Assembly (NCBI RefSeq): GCF_014303395.1
Contig: NZ_CP060298.1
Location: 372,001-436,000 of the forward strand
Reading direction: 5' to 3'
Source of the DNA: Nakamurella sp. PAMC28650
GTDB taxonomy: Bacteria > Actinomycetota > Actinomycetes > Mycobacteriales > Nakamurellaceae
DNA length: 64,000 bases
The position numbers and the translations under genes were made by a program. The number at the start of each line of letters is the position of its first letter. The first letter of the stretch is position 1. Below the pieces are notes generated by a model. The model was given only the letters and a program-made list of their open reading frames with translations. It was not told the origin of the DNA and ran no database searches. Below are positions 26,710-35,151 of this stretch, piece after piece.

Positions 26710-28065
26710 CTACCCCGCGCCGGCGGCGCGCCGTTCGGTGCGACCGGCGATCAGACACGTGAACTGACCATGTAGTTCCTCGGCGACCAGGGCCAGGTCG
26801 GGGCAGTGCTGGGGGTCGGCGATCATCGTGACGGCCAAGGTTCCGGCGTAGGACAGCGCGGCAAAGGAGACCGTGACGTTCCCGGTGATCGAGGTGACGG
26901 GGATGATGTCGGTGACGGTGGCCCCGAGGAACGTCATCGGTGATGGCGGACCATGCAGGTTCGTGACGAACGTGGTGACCAGACGCTGGCGGTCCACGAA
27001 CCAGCTGAACATGCCGAGCCGGGCCAGCGCTCGGAAAGCCGGCCCCAGCAGGGTTGCCGACGCGGCCTGCCCGTGAGCTTGCCGGCGGGACCGGGTGGTG
27101 TGGGCGATGGCGGCCAGGCGCTCGGTCGGGTCGCCGTGGGTTGACGCCTCGACCAGCATTGCTCCGACGTGGTTTCCGAGGGCGGTTGGGGTGTTTTCCC
27201 CCCGACCGGACACCGGCACGGACAGGACCAAGGTTTCGGCCGATTCGCCGCGGTGTCTCAGGACGGCGGTCAATGCGCCGGTGACGGCGGTGAGCAGGAC
27301 ATCGTTGACGGTCGCGTCGGCGGCGTGGGCGGTGGAGACCAGCGCCGCGAGGTCGGCGCGGACCACGGCGAGTTGCCGGTGCGATCCGGTGGGTTGGTTG
27401 AGGGTGCACCGGGTCGGGTGGCCCACATGACCTCCGCCGAGTTCGGTGACGGCGTCCCGCACCAGTCGGAGGCCGGCGGGCCACCGCCGGAGGGCGCGGA
27501 ATCGCGAGGCGGTCGCGTCGACGAGCAGGTCCCGGGTCATGGGTGCCGGTGTCGGGAACGCCCACTCGGGGCTGGGCCGGGCGCCGTCGATCAGCAGGGC
27601 CAGGGCGGCGAGCCCGCCGATCCCGTCGGCCAGGACGTGGTGGATGACCAGGACCAGTGCGCTGCGACCGGCCCCGAGGCCGTTGACGAGGGTGATCGAC
27701 CAGAGCGGGCGCTTGCGGGACAGGGGATGCCTGGCTGCCTTTGCAGCGACCTTCAGCAGGGCGATTTCGTCGCCCGGGGCCGGGCACGTCCGATCGATGA
27801 TGTGGCGGTCGATGGTGAAGTCGGCGTCATCGACCCAGATGGGTCGGCCGCACCCGACGGGCGCGCGTTGCAGCCGCTGGCGTGGCCGGGGAACGGCGGT
27901 GATGCGGCCGGCCAGGGCCGACCGTAGGGCAGCGGTGTCGACGGGTCGATCCAGCACCAGGATCGCGGCGACCTGCATGGGCGCCACCGCCGATTCGGTG
28001 GCCAGCGCCATCAGGTCGTTGCCGGTGGTGCGCTGGATCGCAGGGCGCCGGTGTTCGGGTGTCAT
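26710..28065 (-). CDS. WS/DGAT-family wax ester synthase/diacylglycerol acyltransferase
   Basis: Start at ATG 28065 (MTPEHRRPAIQRTTGNDLMAL), overlapping the stop of the upstream gene by 4 nt. The much longer frame to 29037 is the upstream gene read out of frame. The 451-residue enzyme has the active-site motif HHVLADG (about 143-149), PLWSITLVNGL before it, NDVLLTAVTGAL about 260 and the C-terminal VTNLHGPPSPMTFLGA. The family esterifies fatty acyl-CoA to alcohols or diacylglycerol for storage lipid. The partner gene upstream encodes a DUF6544-like membrane protein. Confidence 0.88.
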   Translation of the reverse strand: MTPEHRRPAIQRTTGNDLMALATESAVAPMQVAAILVLDRPVDTAALRSALAGRITAVPRPRQRLQRAPVGCGRPIWVDDADFTIDRHIIDRTCPAPGDEIALLKVAAKAARHPLSRKRPLWSITLVNGLGAGRSALVLVIHHVLADGIGGLAALALLIDGARPSPEWAFPTPAPMTRDLLVDATASRFRALRRWPAGLRLVRDAVTELGGGHVGHPTRCTLNQPTGSHRQLAVVRADLAALVSTAHAADATVNDVLLTAVTGALTAVLRHRGESAETLVLSVPVSGRGENTPTALGNHVGAMLVEASTHGDPTERLAAIAHTTRSRRQAHGQAASATLLGPAFRALARLGMFSWFVDRQRLVTTFVTNLHGPPSPMTFLGATVTDIIPVTSITGNVTVSFAALSYAGTLAVTMIADPQHCPDLALVAEELHGQFTCLIAGRTERRAAGAG

Positions 28066-29231
28066 CGCGTCTCGGTGCGGTGACCGATCTTCGGCCGGTC
28101 CCGTCGCTCCGGTGTCGACTGTTTCCGGTTGGCGACGTTGTACGCCAGCGAGGTGAGCTCGAATTCGCCGTACGTCCACGTGCCCGAGTCGGGTTGCCAG
28201 TTCACCGTGGCCCTGGTCGCGACCCGTGCCGGGCCGACCTGCGCGTAGTCCCGCAACGGCGTCGACCAGCGCAGCGGGGTGACGGTACGGCCGTCGGCCG
28301 ACATGGCCCCGCGGCCGTCGGCCACGAAGTCCACCAGATCGCCACCGTCGTCGAAGTGGAGCTCGGCCGACACGGTGTTCATTCCTAGGGTGAAACAGGC
28401 TGTGACACGATGGTTGTCGATGGTTTGCCAGGTGATGTCGGGCGAGAGTAGTGCCCCCGGTGCCAGGCAGCACAGGTCGTTGAACAGCGTGACCGTCTCG
28501 GCGTGGGTGAGTGCGGGACCCTTCGCGTCGACCATCGAACGGATCGACAACAGCCGCACCCGCATGGTCGCGCCGTCGGAATCGAAGGCGTGCAGGACAT
28601 CGACCGGCAGCCCCTTCATCCTGGCGTCCATCATGAAGAATCGCTGCGGATTGTCGACGATGTCCAACTGGTCCGCGGTGAACGTCATCCAGGCGCTGTC
28701 CGGGGTGGCCCGCATCCGGCCGGTCCAGGTGGCACGAAAGTCGATCACCGGGGGTCGGCCGACCACACCGGCCCGGCGGAGGTACCGCTGAACCGGATCT
28801 GGCAGCAATGCCAGGTCCTGCTCGAGAATCGGGCCGCGCGCCACCGGGCGCGGCCAGGCACGGGCGATGTCGCGTTCGAATTCGGCGCGCAGGCTCAGCG
28901 GGCCCCGTGACGCGAAGCCGTACCCGACCGCGATCAGCAGCAGCACGTTGGCGACGGTGCCCACCTTCGCATCGCCCCAGGAGGACGCGATGACCACCTC
29001 GGAGATCACCACCGTGACCGCCCCGAAGACCCACCACCGCGCCGGCGCGAAGAAGATGGCCGCGGCGGCGATCAGGGAAAGTACGGCCGCCGCCAACCAG
29101 AGCAGGCCGACGAGGGGTGAGATGGGCTGCGCAAGTTGGGGTATGCCAGCCAGATCGAATGCCTTGATGAATCCGAAAAGATGAATCAGACCGTGCAGCC
29201 CGAAAAGCACGGCAATGGGGATGCGCATCAT
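28062..29231 (-). CDS. DUF6544-like membrane-anchored protein
   Basis: The 389-residue product has four membrane helices in its first 110 residues (IAVLFGLHGLIHLFGFIKAF, LVGLLWLAAAVLSLIAAAAIFF, WWVFGAVTVVISEVVIASSW, VANVLLLIAVGYGFAS) and a soluble C-terminal domain starting LPDPVQRYLRRAGVVGRPPV, a pattern I associate with the DUF6544 family, followed by FRATWTGRM, FMMDARMKGLPVDVLHAF and WQTIDNHRVTACFTLG. The start MMRIP is preceded by a weak ribosome binding site. It is translationally coupled to the acyltransferase gene, which suggests a lipid-related role. Confidence 0.7.
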   Translation of the reverse strand: MMRIPIAVLFGLHGLIHLFGFIKAFDLAGIPQLAQPISPLVGLLWLAAAVLSLIAAAAIFFAPARWWVFGAVTVVISEVVIASSWGDAKVGTVANVLLLIAVGYGFASRGPLSLRAEFERDIARAWPRPVARGPILEQDLALLPDPVQRYLRRAGVVGRPPVIDFRATWTGRMRATPDSAWMTFTADQLDIVDNPQRFFMMDARMKGLPVDVLHAFDSDGATMRVRLLSIRSMVDAKGPALTHAETVTLFNDLCCLAPGALLSPDITWQTIDNHRVTACFTLGMNTVSAELHFDDGGDLVDFVADGRGAMSADGRTVTPLRWSTPLRDYAQVGPARVATRATVNWQPDSGTWTYGEFELTSLAYNVANRKQSTPERRDRPKIGHRTETR

Positions 29232-29418
29232 GGTGCTTGCATTCTCCTCGCAGATGATCGCTTCTATCGGGTGGTGATGGCGCCCAGCAGGTTCATCCGT
29301 GCGGCGCGGCGGACGGTGAGGGCGCGGTAGGAGCAGGTCTCATGACGAGGGTCCAGACACTAGAGACAGCAACAGGTTCGATTCGGTGGTGGAACGGTCT
29401 GTGGCGTTGGCGAGCAGC

Positions 29419-29931
29419 TCAACCGATCGGCGTCAGTGGGGCCGTCATCTCGGTTGCGATACCGGCAGCCCAGCGACGGATCTCGGTGAAGTCGCGGTAG
29501 TCGCCGGCGTTCGGTCCGGCCGCCATGCGACGGGCGATGAAACCGGTGGCCGTGGCCGGTTCGAGTCGTCCGCCGAAGGTGGTGACCAGTGGCGATCCCA
29601 GTTCGGTGGCCAGCCGCTGGACCTTTTTCGGGACTGCATGACCCCCGGTCTCGGTCATCTTCTCGAACGGTCCGCTCTGGAACAGCCACGTGCGACACCT
29701 GGTCGCCGAGCCGGACAGCCGGGTGAGCAGATCGACTGCCTCGGAACGCCATCGTGCGGCATAGACGGCACTGCCGAGGACCACTGCGTCGTACTCGTCG
29801 AACGAGCCGACGGCGCCGGCATCGCTGACGGTTACCTCCAGCCCGGCACGCCGTAGCTCCTGCCCGATGGCCTCCGCGATCTCTGCGGTGCTGCCCATCT
29901 TGGTCGCATATGCCACCAGTGCTCTGGTCAT
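29419..29931 (-). CDS. Flavodoxin-domain protein (HemG-like)
   Basis: Start at ATG 29931 (MTRALVAYATKMGSTAEIAE). The 170-residue protein has the FMN phosphate loop YATKMGSTAEIA (about 8-19), VLGSAVYAARWRSEAVDLL (the second FMN loop) and LFQSGPFEKM. These match flavodoxin-like proteins annotated as menaquinone-linked protoporphyrinogen oxidase-like. Candidate roles are electron transfer or quinone reduction; substrate unknown. A DosR-like box (30103-30117) lies 172 bp upstream. Confidence 0.8.
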   Translation of the reverse strand: MTRALVAYATKMGSTAEIAEAIGQELRRAGLEVTVSDAGAVGSFDEYDAVVLGSAVYAARWRSEAVDLLTRLSGSATRCRTWLFQSGPFEKMTETGGHAVPKKVQRLATELGSPLVTTFGGRLEPATATGFIARRMAAGPNAGDYRDFTEIRRWAAGIATEMTAPLTPIG

Positions 29932-30224
29932 GGTCGGTTCACCCTTCTGGTGATGGTCGTGCGGGAGGGGTTCAGTACCGGGTACCAACGGGTTCGACCG
30001 CGGTCGGGGCGACAGATCCACCATCCACTGAGACGGAGCAGCCGTCATCCGAATTCGGCGACCTCCGTTGACCAATCCTTTCCGTTTGGATCGTGACGGG
30101 ATAGAGGCGAAGGTCCCTCGAGCGAAATGTGAATCCTGCCGCGGGCTGACGCGTCGGGTCGATCACACTCCGGTCGGGGCCGTCTCAGATGTCTCGTCGT
30201 CGGATGCGCGGCCGGGGTGACCGA
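29932..30224. other. Intergenic region with DosR-like box
   Basis: No gene seen. It contains the GGGACCTTCGCCTCT element described separately. Confidence 0.5.
30103..30117 (-). promoter_or_regulatory. DosR/DevR-like box upstream of flavodoxin gene
   Basis: On the minus strand the sequence GGGACCTTCGCCTCT agrees with the mycobacterial DosR half-palindrome GGGACTTNNGNCCCT at 10 of 12 defined positions and points toward the flavodoxin gene. Confidence 0.4.
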
Positions 30225-30302
30225 TGCTGAGGCGACAGTGAATCTGAGATCGTCCACGACCGGCGTGTCGTAGCGTTTGCTGAGGCCCTGGGCCGCGATC
30301 AC
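30225..30302 (-). pseudogene. N-terminal fragment of an ABC transporter ATP-binding protein
   Basis: From GTG 30302 the frame encodes VIAAQGLSKRYDTPVVDDLR then FTVASASVT, the standard opening of an ABC ATPase. It loses similarity at the point where GPNGAGKST should follow, so the Walker A and the rest are deleted. The GTG overlaps the stop of the membrane-protein gene (GTGA), so it was once coupled to it. Confidence 0.6.
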
Positions 30303-30994
30303 CCGCGTGCTGCGACAGGGACCGCGTCCGGTGGGGCAGGCCGAACGTCCCGAGGTCGGAGCGTGGGCAGCCCGATGGCCAACGCCAGAACCGCCAGGAC
30401 CGGGGCGGCCACGCTCCACCAGGTCAGGATGGCGAACGGCAACGTGCCGATCAGCAACAGCACCAGGCGGATCCGCCAGGCGGGTGGCCACGGCGCTACC
30501 GCGAGCGCAACTCCGCCGAGCACGCCGACGGCGATCGTCACCGTCGGGCCGGCGCTGACGGCCATCAACAGTTCGAACGCACCCAGCACACTCACCAGCA
30601 GATGCCACCACATCGTCGCCACCACCTCGCGCGTGCGCAGCGCGTCACCGGCAATGACGGCATAGACGCCGCCGGTGAACAGCAACAAGCCGGGCAAATA
30701 CCACAGGGCCCCGCCGGTGGAGAAGCACAGACTTCCCGGTACCAGCAGACCCGCCGCTGCGGCCAGTCGGCGGCCCGGCGTCACGTCACGCCGCAGGGCG
30801 GCCGCGGACAACACGCTGATGGCACTGAGCAGGATCGTCAGCAGCCCTAGTGCGACCGGGTCGGCCTTGTGTCCGCTCCAGTCGGGGAGGTGCGAGCCGA
30901 GGGTGGCCTGTAGGAGGCCGGCGACGACTCCCAGCGCCCCGCCGATCAGGCCCACCACCGAGGCGATGTGCTGGTTCTGCTGCCACCGGTTCAT
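30299..30994 (-). CDS. Hypothetical polytopic membrane protein
   Basis: The 231-residue protein has about six or seven membrane helices (HIASVVGLIGGALGVVAGLLQ, PVALGLLTILLSAISVLSAA, RLAAAAGLLVPGSLCF, WYLPGLLLFTGGVYAVIA, MWWHLLVSVLGAFELLMAV, LVLLLIGTLPFAILTWW) and no catalytic motif. Its start overlaps the end of the nitroreductase gene (ATGA). An ABC-ATPase remnant is coupled to its stop, so it may have been the membrane partner of an exporter. Confidence 0.65.
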   Translation of the reverse strand: MNRWQQNQHIASVVGLIGGALGVVAGLLQATLGSHLPDWSGHKADPVALGLLTILLSAISVLSAAALRRDVTPGRRLAAAAGLLVPGSLCFSTGGALWYLPGLLLFTGGVYAVIAGDALRTREVVATMWWHLLVSVLGAFELLMAVSAGPTVTIAVGVLGGVALAVAPWPPAWRIRLVLLLIGTLPFAILTWWSVAAPVLAVLALAIGLPTLRPRDVRPAPPDAVPVAARG

Positions 30995-32226
30995 CGGGTC
31001 ACCGCGCTGACCGGGCGGCGGGGGCTGCGCAGCGCCGCCCGGACGGGATAGCCGATCCGGAAGGTGACCAGCGGGCTCCGGCCCGGTGTGGCCAGCAGCG
31101 TCTGCAGCTGCGGCGCGAAAGTCGCCGGGAGGCCCTGCTGCCGCTCCCGGTCGATTCGTTCGGTGATCTGGTTCATGTGTTGCAACGCCATACCTCTCGA
31201 AGTGATGGCGAGGTGGATGCGTTGCAGCAGCCGACCTCCGGTCAGTCGCTGAGCGGGGCTGTCGGTGTCGGCGATGGTGATGATGCCGTAGGCGGCCGCG
31301 GTAGCGGTGTGCACGGTACGGGTCTGCTCGAGCCAGAAATTGTCGCCCGCCGTCCGGGACGTGGCCGGCAGGATCTTGCCCAGGGCCAGCGTGACCGGGT
31401 CCAGGCCCTGCGCGTCCAAGGTCGGCCCGTCGGCGTGTTGGTCGATGTCGTCACGATTGTTCCGGAACCAGGACAGTGACTCCACCGACTGGCCCATATC
31501 GGCGATGAAAGCCTTTGTTGCGGCCAGGATCAGGGCGGTCAGGGCCCCCTTGTCCGCCTCCGAGGTGAACCAGCGCACCTCGACACCGTCCAGGCCGGCC
31601 GCCTGCGCATCGAGGCTGTCGAGCACGGCCTGGGGTACGGCCTGCGACCGGTAGGGGCCGCGGTTGGAATGGCGGTCACCGATCGCCTCGTACAGGCCCG
31701 ATCCGACCGCCGCTCCGCCGGTCAGCAAGACCGTGGCCAGATGGGTCGGATCACCCGGTTCCGGCAGCAGGGTCACGGTGTTGCCGAAACCTCTCGCGTT
31801 CAGTCCCAGGACGAGATTCTCCAGCGCACAACCCATTCCGGTGTTGTGCTCCCGATCGAACGGGTCGACCGCCGGCATCCCCCGCGTCGAATCGGCGAAC
31901 ACCTGGACGCCGGCGGCACTGACGTGGAACAGCCAGGGTTGGGTGTTGTGCGGATTGGCGGCCAAGATCGCCGCACCGACCGCGCCCAGCGGCGTCGAAT
32001 CCCCCCGCCATGACGACCACGGATCGTAGGCGCGACCCGAACCCGAATCCAGCACGCCATTGTCGAACACCCGATAGCTCAGCACGCCCGTGCCGGCGAC
32101 CAGCACGGTGGCACCGCCGAGACCGAGCAGGCGCAATACCGATCGCCGCGAAACAGTGGCTGCACGGGAGCCCTGCGGCGGGATGGAATTTTCCGCAGCC
32201 ACCTGATTGGCTGTTGGCGTGACCAT
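30991..32226 (-). CDS. Acg-family nitroreductase-like protein with Tat-like signal
   Basis: The 411-residue protein starts at ATG 32226 after GGGAGAG. An N-terminal twin-arginine-like leader (TVSRRSVLRLLGLGGATVLVAG, about 25-46) precedes a duplicated nitroreductase-like fold typical of Acg (Rv2032-type) proteins: AILAANPHNTQPWLF (about 88-102), GDRHSNRGPYR, SRGMALQHMNQITERID and PLVTFRIGYP. Acg-type proteins bind FMN and in mycobacteria belong to the DosR dormancy regulon. The predicted export signal is unusual and suggests the protein acts at or outside the membrane. It heads a coupled cluster with the membrane protein at 30299-30994. Confidence 0.8.
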   Translation of the reverse strand: MVTPTANQVAAENSIPPQGSRAATVSRRSVLRLLGLGGATVLVAGTGVLSYRVFDNGVLDSGSGRAYDPWSSWRGDSTPLGAVGAAILAANPHNTQPWLFHVSAAGVQVFADSTRGMPAVDPFDREHNTGMGCALENLVLGLNARGFGNTVTLLPEPGDPTHLATVLLTGGAAVGSGLYEAIGDRHSNRGPYRSQAVPQAVLDSLDAQAAGLDGVEVRWFTSEADKGALTALILAATKAFIADMGQSVESLSWFRNNRDDIDQHADGPTLDAQGLDPVTLALGKILPATSRTAGDNFWLEQTRTVHTATAAAYGIITIADTDSPAQRLTGGRLLQRIHLAITSRGMALQHMNQITERIDRERQQGLPATFAPQLQTLLATPGRSPLVTFRIGYPVRAALRSPRRPVSAVTR

Positions 32227-33020
32227 GTTTCTCTCCCACGTGCCATCGCTGCTCTGGACGAGGAGGTCCCTCGCCCGGGGGAGCCGGACACGACCTGGAA
32301 CTCCCACCACCTCCAGCCTCGGGGTCCGCCCAGCTCGTTCACAGGGTCAAAAGTCCCCACCTCCTGCCACCGAAAGTCCGCTGCACCACGGCGCAGCGGC
32401 AGGAACTGACGTGGCCGGGAACCCGGAATGAGGAGCCATCGGGCAGAGCCTTCTCGGCTCGGTTCGACGAATTCGATTCCTCGGCGACTGGGTCATCCTG
32501 GGTGAGTGTGGAGCGGTCATCGGCTGACGACGTGCGGTCGATCCTGGGGTGCAACCGGCCCACCGCCGCCGCCCGGCGCGCTGTCAGGGCCTTGCCGAAA
32601 TCGGCGCGATCGGAGAGAAAAGCGCCGCGGCTGACCGCCTCGTCGCGTACATCTGCATCCAGGTCGCAGACGTCGGCTTCACGTCGCGCTCAGCCGCACC
32701 GCCAAAATGCGCCACTTCCCGGGCATCTACCGCGTGCTCCCGCTGGGCCGTCATGTGTTCTCGCCGATCGGTTTTCGGGTGAACGTCGTCCGCCACCGGT
32801 GGTGGGCCATCTACCGGTGCGGTCATCTGAGTTCCCCGCTGTCGCGTCTACGGCGTCGTTGAACGTGGCGCTCGGTGCAGCATCCGCCGTCGTATCGATT
32901 GGGCGGCATTCGGCCCGGGCCCCAAGCGGCTCAAGGCCCGCACCAACCAGGACCTTGTGCCCTTCTGGGAGGAGTTCGATCCAGTCAAGCTGTATCCATG
33001 ACCAACATGCTGACCTTCCG
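32227..33020. other. Degenerate region without intact genes
   Basis: Several short frames look protein-like in pieces, for example RHFPGIYRVLPLGRHVF (about 32707-32760, plus strand) and KRLKARTNQDLVPFWEEFDP (about 32928-32990, plus strand, ending in TGA at about 33000). I recognise no family, and they lack starts. They are probably decayed gene tails. Confidence 0.4.
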
Positions 33021-33317
33021 ATGACAACACCCCTGCAGGAAGCAGGCTGGTACCCAGATGTAAGTGGCGTAACTCGATTTTGGGACGGACATGCATGGAC
33101 CGACCGCCTTGCACCTTCTCCAACACAGGCGATTGCACCTCTGGCCACAATCCAGGCCCCATATACAATGGTCACCACATCAGCCAAGCGCACATCGCAC
33201 GGACTGCACCTATTCCTGACGATCATCACCGGTGGAATCTGGGCCATCCTCGTGTGGCTTCCGATCACCATCATTCACAGGTTTCAACACGAGAAAACCA
33301 CCACGCGAGTTGGGTAG
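33021..33317 (+). CDS. DUF2510-domain small membrane protein
   Basis: A 98-residue product: the N-terminal DUF2510 motif EAGWYPDVSGVTRFWDGHAW (residues 7-26; consensus PxGWYPDPSGxxxxRYWDGxxWT) is followed by a polar linker and one C-terminal hydrophobic segment (LHLFLTIITGGIWAILVWLP, about 64-83). DUF2510 is actinobacterium-specific, often fused to membrane regions; function unknown. The predicted membrane segment with the small RTSHGLH preface is typical of short DUF2510 proteins. Confidence 0.75.
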   Translation: MTTPLQEAGWYPDVSGVTRFWDGHAWTDRLAPSPTQAIAPLATIQAPYTMVTTSAKRTSHGLHLFLTIITGGIWAILVWLPITIIHRFQHEKTTTRVG

Positions 33318-33736
33318 CCAATTCCCAGGCGGGTACCGTCGAGAATTGGTTTGAAGATGAACGGCGCCCAGCCGGACGCATGGTAGGGTCGACACCCCTG
33401 GCGGCATAGGCTGTGTCAGCAATCCTGCCGCTTGCACAGTGTCTCAAGGCGACAGAATGCGCCTCGTAACTGGCCTTCCAGATCGCCCCACAGTCAGCCC
33501 GCTCAGCATTAGTGCTTTTTGCGTCGGCGAACTGGTTGATGCGGACCCGGGCCGTCACCCTCGCCGGGTGACGGCCGGTCGGCAGCCGGCCCGAAAGTGG
33601 CTGCAACGCCCCGAATCCGGGGTGGCGGGAGGGGAATTGAGGCACCAACCGCTCGGAGGCGCCGTGCGGGTGCGTCCACGGCTCGGGCACTTCCGGGATG
33701 CCCCGAAAATCAGCGGATCCTTAGCCTCCCTTAGCC
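33318..33736. other. Region without a supported gene
   Basis: Open frames on both strands here have no recognisable protein and no start signals. Confidence 0.5.
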
Positions 33737-33982
33737 TTGATCGCTGCGGCTCACCACGCAGGCATCGCCACACCGAAACAACTGGCCGTCATCGGAATCG
33801 ACGACATCCCATTCGCGAAGATGACGGTGCCGGCCCTCACCACCGTCCGCCCCACCCACCTCGAACAACGCGCCCTACTGCTGGAACAGTTCGTCACCGC
33901 CATTCTCACCGAGACACCCGTTCCGCCCCGCCCCGAACTAGACGGACCGACCTTCGAAGTCGTCCAAAGAGAATCTGCCTGA
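33737..33982 (+). pseudogene. C-terminal fragment of a LacI-family regulator
   Basis: A TTG-initiated open frame encodes AHHAGIATPKQLAVIGIDDI followed by PFAKMTVPALTTVRPTHLEQ, the end of the ligand-binding domain of LacI/GalR regulators (AHxxGIxVPxDLAVIGxDDxPxAxxxxPxLTTVR). The DNA-binding and N-terminal effector regions are absent, so the gene is truncated at about 33735. Confidence 0.75.
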
Positions 33983-34500
33983 CCAAATCGGCCCACAGAT
34001 ATCCCACCTGAACTGCACGAATGGGGCGAGCACCGTCCTGGCCACGAAGATGCCGCTTACCACCTCGACCGCCAACCGATGCCCCTACAGGCCGTGAATC
34101 GAGTCCAGTGACCGGCAGGGAAGCCTGCCGGGGAAATAAGGCGAACCGAGACTGGATACCGATGACACCACGCCAGGACCGCTCAGCAGCGTGACCAGCC
34201 GATCCCCGTAACACCCGTCCGGTGACAAGCCCCGCAGGGGGACCTCCTGGGGAACATCCGACAACCGATCTCGTCGGTACTCGGCAGCCATCGTCGCCGA
34301 CGATCGACCGACTGCGCCCGTCACGGAAGCAGCTGCGTCAAACTGAGGCGATCGCAGTGACAGACGACGGTGCCGAAAACCTCAGCTGCCAAGCTCCTCT
34401 CGAACCATTCATGTGTCGACCTGAACCGTAGAGAGCCGAGAGTTTCACGATCGCCGACTGAGCGCGACGAATGCGGACGACGGATCGCACCGATGCACGA
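33983..34500. other. Region without a supported gene
   Basis: About 520 bp with no convincing gene on either strand; it separates the LacI tail from the toxin-antitoxin pair. Confidence 0.5.
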
Positions 34501-35151
34501 CTAACCGCCGGCTTCGAGCTCGGTGCTCCACTCTGCGAAGAACGTTCGCAGCTCGGCGATGTTCACCGCGCCGAGGGCGAGATCGACATCGGTGTAACGA
34601 TTCAGGAAGCCAATCATCTCGACGAAGACGCCGGTCTCGAAACCCGAGTCGACCTCGCGGGCCAACGCGAGCAGTTCGACCTTGCTGAACCGATGACTGA
34701 GGGCGAGAACATCGACGAAGTCACGCGCTGCAGCACGGTCGAACAGCGCGATCACTTTGCGGCCGGCGAGCTCGGCGGGCGCGAACGTCGGACCGACAGT
34801 GCTTGACCCGGCCGGGCGAACAGGGGCGGAATCCATCGCCAGGTCAATAATCAAGTCCTCGGGCCCCTCGACGAGCAGCCGGCAGAAAGTTTCGCCGTCT
34901 CGGATCACCTCGACTCGCCAGCCGTGCTCACCTGCTATCGCGATGAACTGGTCCCGGGCCAGCCTGACCTCGTTGGCACCGGGCCGCGTAAAGAAGTCCA
35001 GGTCCTGGGTGGGCCGCTCCGTCAGGCCCTGCGCCAACAACGCCCCTCCACCGGCAAGCAGGAACCCGTCACTGGCCGGCAGACCGAAGAAGAGCCGAGT
35101 GACCGTCCGCTGAAAGTCAGTCAGCCAGCTGCCCGTGGCACCCACCATCAC
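34501..35151 (-). CDS. AbiEii/MenT-like nucleotidyltransferase toxin
   Basis: The 216-residue protein carries the nucleotidyltransferase signature: LLAGGGALLAQGL (about 31-43) then TQDLDFFTRPG with the DxD (about 48-58). A later acidic/lysine segment, AGRKVIALFDRAAARDFVDVLAL (about 129-151), matches the AbiEii-type transferase motif. Such toxins modify tRNA or other RNAs with nucleotides and are neutralised by the partner. The start GTG/ATG overlaps the stop of the upstream HTH gene by 3-4 nt, the expected coupling of a type IV-like antitoxin-toxin pair. Its size is shorter than full AbiEii (about 300 residues). Confidence 0.8.
   Translation of the reverse strand: MMVGATGSWLTDFQRTVTRLFFGLPASDGFLLAGGGALLAQGLTERPTQDLDFFTRPGANEVRLARDQFIAIAGEHGWRVEVIRDGETFCRLLVEGPEDLIIDLAMDSAPVRPAGSSTVGPTFAPAELAGRKVIALFDRAAARDFVDVLALSHRFSKVELLALAREVDSGFETGVFVEMIGFLNRYTDVDLALGAVNIAELRTFFAEWSTELEAGG

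Noticed and set aside
26710-29037. 775-residue frame joining the acyltransferase with upstream sequence
   Set aside because: The upstream part is the DUF6544 gene read out of frame; the acyltransferase has its own start at 28065.
32690-33274. 194-codon minus-strand frame over the DUF2510 gene
   Set aside because: No recognisable protein; it covers the well-supported plus-strand DUF2510 gene.
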